From contig NW_024468914.1 of assembly GCF_011745365.1 (NCBI RefSeq), positions 1,386,001 through 1,450,000 of the forward strand: DNA of 64,000 nt, written 5' to 3'. Origin of the DNA: Cryphonectria parasitica EP155 (Eukaryota > Ascomycota > Sordariomycetes > Diaporthales > Cryphonectriaceae). The translations under genes were made by a program, and so were the position numbers. The notes under the pieces were generated by a model. The model searched no databases, was not told where the DNA came from, and saw only the letters and a program-made list of their open reading frames with translations. Shown here piece after piece: positions 58,753 through 64,000 of this stretch (position 1 is the first letter of the stretch; each line of letters starts with the position of its first letter).

Positions 58753-61095
58753 TCCTCTTTATATGTTTCTTTATTGAACGTGAAGAAGTATGTGTGTGTA
58801 CTTTGTATCCAGGTGTACAGTTCTCAAGGGGGAGGTGAGACAATGCCCGTCGGCGAACTCGGGAATAATTGATAGTTGTGGTCTCGCCTTGCTTGGAAAG
58901 ACGTGTGACTCAGCTCCAAGCTCTGGCGTCCACGTGGGCTTTCCGGGATCCTGCAGCAAACAATGCAGGCATAATATCCTCATCTCCTCATAATCCTTCT
59001 TTTCGAAAGGGACTTTTGCTGTAGGAGAGTATTCATTAGCAAGCAAACCAGTATGTACCCTAAGGCACACTAGACCAGTGGCTCTTCAGCAACAACAAAT
59101 CAACGTTGGATATCCTTGGCATCCGGCCGGAGGGGTCTCAGGGGCTGATGCCGAGCTGATTGGAGCCATGAATTCTAATATAGTGATTTGCTGTTTTCGC
59201 CGGGGCCTGGATCGCTAGAAACCTCCCACACATCCCGCTCAGCGTTTTTCTCCCGTGCCGTTTCCCTCACCTACACCGTGATTACATAGCAACAACTTGG
59301 GCTGTCGACAGTCCTAGTGGTCCAACGGTGACCTTGGTGTTTGATTCTCCTGTCATTTGTTGCATGTAGGCTAAATGCAGTGCAGAAGAGACGAAGAGAG
59401 ACAGCAGATGCTGATCCGGATGCGACGGACTGTCATCGTTGGATTTTCCTTTCCTGAAACGCTAAAAAATAAACAGTTGTTATTTTCTCCCCTTTCCTTT
59501 TTCTGCCTTGTCCAGGGCATATATACATGAGTATGTTATGACCTCGTTGTGGACTGCGAGCGAGGCTTGCGAAGTTGAGTGGCTTAGATAAGATTAGTAT
59601 AGACCCTTTGGACCCTTTCTGCGCCACCTTTTTCCTCTTATTCTTTCTACCCCGCCCCCTCAGCCTCTTTTTACCGCTGTGAGGCTGGAGGCGTCATGTC
59701 CATATGCGTGCGTGTCTCAAGTCCACTCCCAGGGGGATCAAACCTTGACCTTGACTCGGGGCGCTTTGGCGCTGGGCCTACGACGCCACTGAGGAGCCCT
59801 TCAGCCCGTCCGTGTTCTTGGCAAAGAATCTAGATATCATGGTATCCTCTTTTGGGCATTTTGTTCTATGGACGATAACCAAGGAGTAAATGGTTCACAG
59901 GCAAAACCCTCTTATCTTCTACCAATGTTCAAACGGCAAGGAAGAAAAAAATGAGACTAGGCAACAGACAGGAAAGATATCATTGAACATCTTTCAAACT
60001 ACATACAGTACGATTCCATACAACCCCCCTTTGCTTTAATCCTTTCTCTACATCCGACACTCGGTTCTCGGTGTGGCATCTCATTATGGCAATCTCTGCC
60101 AATGAATGCACCGACGCCCGAGATCTTCTGCCGAGTGCCCCTTTGCAGACATTTTCCCCCTGCGCTGCCATCCCTGAGAAGGGGCTCGAGAATAGTTTGA
60201 CGGGTGTCGGGTGGACCCAACACGTAAGCCTATGCACGCGTTGGGCTATGCCTCGACGGGACAGCGTCACAAAGGGCAAACAAGGGAGGGGGTTATACCT
60301 TGACAGTCGCCCCACCATATCTAACAATGCTCTTGACTACGTGCGGGCGAAACTCTCTCTCATATCAATTAATTTTTGTTCCCCATCCTATCGCAGTTTT
60401 CTCGCCCCAGATCGTGTGTGGGCGTGATCCAGATGTATTGGCCAGCTCCATCGCATCTCTTCTCCCCCACACACCACTTTTTTGTGGATTCTTACCCGGG
60501 CTTACGCACTTCGCAAGCATGCATATGTCTTTCGAGATCTCTGACCGTCTCCCCTTCTCTCTCATGGTCCTCCTCCCCTGCCTTCCCGACCTTTTATTTT
60601 TAAAGTAGGAGGGAGACCAAACGGCGAGCAGGGGGAGGGGAGCACAATGAGTGGTGAGTACTACGTCAACACATGGAGAGCAGGGGAGGCTGGAGGAAGA
60701 AAGAAAGGATCCATCCTTGCCAGATTTGTAGGAGGCGTGGAGGGAGATTCGGGGACGACCCGACCAGAGGCATCATCAAGTGGTCCACATGGTTTGAAAG
60801 TCGTGGTTGTTGATCCCAATTGTTCCTTACATAGTATGTATACTACCCAGGCTACTGCTCGTACCCGTAGCTGCTCCGTTATTAGTACTATCATTGCTGT
60901 TCTCTTTTTGTCCACGTTTTGTTTCTTGTTTTCATTTCTCGATGAGAATGTTTTCTTGAAAGAGCTTCACGTCCTGAATTGAGAGCCTTGTCTGTCAACC
61001 TGTGCCGCCCTCCCCTTCCTCCTCCCTTTTTCATTCTTCTCCCCTTAGCTGGTGACAGGCCTGCCCACGTCAGAGAAAGAAAGAGAGAAGAAAAG
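58753..61095. other. Divergent intergenic region (MBL / ASST)
   Basis: 2.3 kb with a degenerate tRNA-like element (59734-59788) and several short frames of random appearance. No supported protein gene. Confidence 0.45.
59734..59800 (-). repeat. Second tRNA-like element (degenerate)
   Basis: On the minus strand TGGCGTCGTAGG (59788-59777) fits box A at all but one position, and GGTTTGATCCC (59744-59734) fits box B except for two changes; spacing 32 nt is tRNA-like. Acceptor pairing is only partial, so it is a relic or SINE fragment, not a functional tRNA. Confidence 0.35.
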
Positions 61096-63096
61096 ATGAT
61101 GGCCTGTCTGAATGCGCCATTATGGTGCCGTCTGCTGGTTGCCTTCATCCTTCTGGGCAGCCTCGTGTGCGCCGACGAGTTCTCTAATGACTATGAGGCA
61201 TACAACAATGCAAAGTATGGCAAGCGGCCCACCCAGACCTTCGTCTCAAACCCGGACATTGTGGCGCCTCTCCTCCAGGTCAACATCTGGGACGAGGAGA
61301 AGATCTCTCCCACAGGCGGCTCGCACATCTTCATCCGCCACGACTTTGAGCAGTCCAGTCCTTTAATCCTCGACGCCAGCGATCTAAGCCTGGTGTATAT
61401 GGACCGTGCATACGACCGCACCAGCGATATCCGCGTCCAGAAGAGCGGCAACGAGTCCTATCTTACCTTCTACGCCGGCCCTATTGTGGATGGGCACGGG
61501 TCGGGCGACGGATTGGTTCTCGATGAGCACTACAACGAGGTGTACAAGGTCAATGTGCAAAATCTATCTGTCAAGAATGACCTGCACGAGTTTCAGTTTA
61601 CGGACCAGGGAACGGCCCTGGTTACGGCCTATGACTTGGTTAGGATGGACCTGCGCAAGTATCGGGGCTCACGAAAGGGAGGAATCTTTGACGGCGTCTT
61701 TCAGGAGATTGATCTCGCTACCAACGAGGTCATTTTCCAGTGGAGGGCCTCTGACCATGTCGACCTGGCCGACTCGTTCTACAAGATGGAGTTGAAATGG
61801 GATTTTTTTCATATCAACAGCGTACAAAAGGTAAATGGAATAGGAGATGAAGAGAAAAGATGGAAAAAATAAGGCAGCAGGCTTGACTTTGATGTATAAG
61901 AAGACACCCAGGCTGACCAGACGCACACGATTCCGTTATACAGTCTCGAGAGGGGAATTATCTCGTTTCCGCCCGCCACATGCACTCCATCTACTTAATC
62001 AATGGGCAGACAGGCGAGATCATGTGGACCCTCGGCGGGAAAAAGAACCAGTTCAGAGAGTTAGATGCAGACAAGGGCGCCAACCCGTCAGGAGACAACC
62101 TGCTCTCCTTTGCCTGGCAGCACCACGCCCGCTTCTTCCACAACAACGAGAACGAGATCACCTTCTTCGACAACCACGCCCTGACCACCCAGCAGCAATG
62201 CACCAAAGACTGCAGCCGCGGCCTGCACATCAGCATCGATCTTGACTCGAACCCAGAGGATCCCGCCGTGCGTATCCTGCACGAGTACCGCCACCCACAG
62301 TCTCTCCAGGCCCAGAGCCAAGGCAGCGTGCAGCCTCTCGAGGATGGCAGCGGCAACGTCTTTGTGGGCTGGGGCCGGTGTCCTTCCTTTACTGAGCACA
62401 CTGCCGACGGCGAGGCAGTCATGGATGTTCAATTCTCTCCCTGGCACACCAAGAAAAACTCGATTGCCCTCGATAACTACCGCGCTTACCGTATGGACTG
62501 GACTGGCCAGCCTGAGACGGACCCAGATGTCATGACCCAGGAGAAGGACGGCGTGACGAGCGTGTACGCCAGCTGGAACGGCGCCACTGAGGTGAAGGCT
62601 TGGGCTTTTGTAAGCAGCACCCTTTTCCTTGCTCGCAACATCGTGCACCATGTCGAAACGAACAGGAAATCAAACCAACTGACGAATGGTGTCTTCACAC
62701 GAGAAACAGCTCGCCAGCAACGAGAGCAGCGACCTCTACGGCCCAGGACAGGTCCTTGCCATCGTCCCTCGCGACGGCTTCGAGACCTCCTTCGCCCTCG
62801 AGTACCCAGCCCGCTTCGCCCGCGTCGCCGCCCTCGACGCCGAGTGGAACATTCTCGGGTCTTCTGGCATCGTCGACATCCGCAACGAGCGCGTGTTTGG
62901 CGATATGCGGCCCATCACTGCTGTCAAGCAGTTCGGAGACATCATGGTCTCTGATAACGGGTATTCAGTTAGCCTTACAGACCACACCGAGTTTCCGGGC
63001 CAGGGGGGTACTTTCTTGGGGGTCCCTGTTGGGTGGCATAGTCTGCTTGGTTTGGCTATGCTTCTGGGACTGTGGGCTGCTGCGCGCATCTTTTGA
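61096..63096 (+). CDS. Arylsulfotransferase (ASST)-family protein, secreted and C-terminally anchored, 3 exons
   Basis: Exons 61096-61830, 61944-62609, 62710-63096; introns 113 and 100 nt in phase 0, 595 aa. Signal peptide at 1-26 (LLVAFILLGSLVCADE). The body is beta-propeller-like, with ASST-family blocks FQWRASDHVDLADSF, NYLVSARHMHSIYLI, GEIMWTLGGKKNQF and FAWQHHARFFHNN; conserved His residues (RHMHS, WQHHARF) match the family's active-site region. The last ~22 residues before the stop (GWHSLLGLAMLLGLWAAAR) form a C-terminal membrane span, so the protein is probably anchored with the propeller outside or lumenal. Bacterial ASST moves sulfate between phenols; fungal members are common but uncharacterised. 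Function is therefore inferred from fold only. Confidence 0.88.
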
Positions 63097-64000
63097 TGAA
63101 GCAACAGGGTTAACGGATGAACCTTACCCGGTTGGATCGGATTCAACCCCTGGACGAGAGGACCGGCCACACTTTTTTTTGAGATGGCATCATCTCGAGT
63201 CTGACCACAACCAGGTCAACTCCGCCGAGCCAAGTATTACGGAAAGGTGGTGGCCATGGTCTTCAAGAGCCGACCGCTCTCGCCTTGAACGTCAGGCCGA
63301 TGATGTTTTCATACACTGCACCAGACTGGTCGGTTTGGAAACCACCTTCTCTGTCAACCACACTCCATGCCTCGAGTCGAAACAGTAGCCGAGGTTATAC
63401 CCGACAAATGTACAGGAGGCATGTCGGCGCTGAGTCTGCCATGCACCAGGCTCGGAGGACTCAAATACATGGGGGGCGCCTAAGAAGGTACACAGGTGTC
63501 ATTCAAAGTCACTGAATTTTGTGGCAAGAATTTTCGACGCGTGTCATCTTGTGTTGCGTGTGTCTGTGCGCGAGGGTGACCAATAGTGTCACATATTGTC
63601 GTGGGATGCATTTTAGAGCGTTGGCGTTTTTGGTTTCTTGCTATTCACGGGCTTTTCCATACGGCACTTCATGATACCCTCTTTCTGCTGTTTATCAACA
63701 TCGTTCGGAAAAATTCAAATTGCAGTCTTTAAACAAATTTGTGAACTCTTTCGTGTTTCCCTATATCAAACTTTCAACGAGCGTCATCAACTCTTGAGGA
63801 TATCTCATGTTCGTCTGTCCACAATTTCGCACCAAGGTTCAATACAGCTCGCCAAAGAATGTATCATCGATTTGCCGGTTTGATCAAGACTATATTCGTA
63901 AGGAGAGTCGTTCGTTATCTCATCAGTAGGTGAAGCACCAGCTCCACGTCGTGTTTAGCTACAGGCAGGCAAAAAGAAAATGCGACATTGGGACTTGAGG
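63097..64000. other. Downstream intergenic to window end
   Basis: About 900 nt after the ASST gene with no convincing gene. Short frames near 63285-63515 and 63638-63883 look random. Confidence 0.5.

Overview
The window is nuclear DNA of a filamentous ascomycete, most likely a member of the Sordariomycetes. Protein-coding genes are split by short (about 60-200 nt) GT-AG introns with CTAAC/CTGAC-like branch sites. The gene set is typical of Pezizomycotina: a psi-producing oxygenase (Ppo), a HET-domain gene, an NLR-like fragment, a fungal rhodopsin-like (PTH11/SAT4) receptor, a fungal-type P450 and a DUF2235 hydrolase. There are no operons, and no CRISPR, rRNA or intact tRNA that I can see. The species cannot be named from the sequence alone.

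Layout, left to right. 0-14.6 kb: MFS transporter (+), CorA-like membrane protein (-), five-exon fatty-acid dioxygenase/P450 fusion (-), DUF2235 alpha/beta-hydrolase (+), and a tiny three-exon gene for an Mrx7-like mitochondrial protein (-). 14.6-22 kb: an eight-exon cytochrome P450 (+), a 2 kb gap holding an unidentified 106-codon frame, and the C-terminal part of an NLR/NACHT-type protein without its P-loop (+). 22-32.3 kb: mitochondrial transcription factor/rRNA dimethylase-like protein (+), CAP10/GT90 glycosyltransferase (+), arginase (+). 32.4-40.9 kb: a HET-domain gene broken by an in-frame TGA and frameshifts (-), a mitochondrial coiled-coil membrane protein (-), a gene-poor stretch with a tRNA-like relic, and an SDR oxidoreductase (-). 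42.4-48.4 kb: rhodopsin-like receptor (+), mannose-6-phosphate isomerase (+), sulfide:quinone oxidoreductase (+). 49.6-63.1 kb: an orphan nuclear-type protein (+), a small secreted four-cysteine protein (-), GH20 hexosaminidase (+), an MBL-fold hydrolase (-) and a membrane-anchored arylsulfotransferase-family protein (+).

The genes do not form one pathway. Themes are mitochondrial biology (Mrx7-like, MTF1-like, SQR and the 36.6-37.4 kb coiled-coil protein), cell surface and secretion (GT90, PMI supplying mannose, GH20, secreted small protein, ASST, receptor) and self/non-self recognition (HET and NLR remnants, both apparently damaged). The P450 stands alone with no PKS/NRPS nearby, so I do not call a secondary-metabolite cluster. 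Splice sites were assigned by hand from reading-frame continuity, splice consensus and family resemblance; no alignment or database search was run. The most interesting items are the altered P450 active-site region of the Ppo protein, the 15-nt and 19-nt exons, the decayed HET and NLR loci, and two tRNA-like relics.
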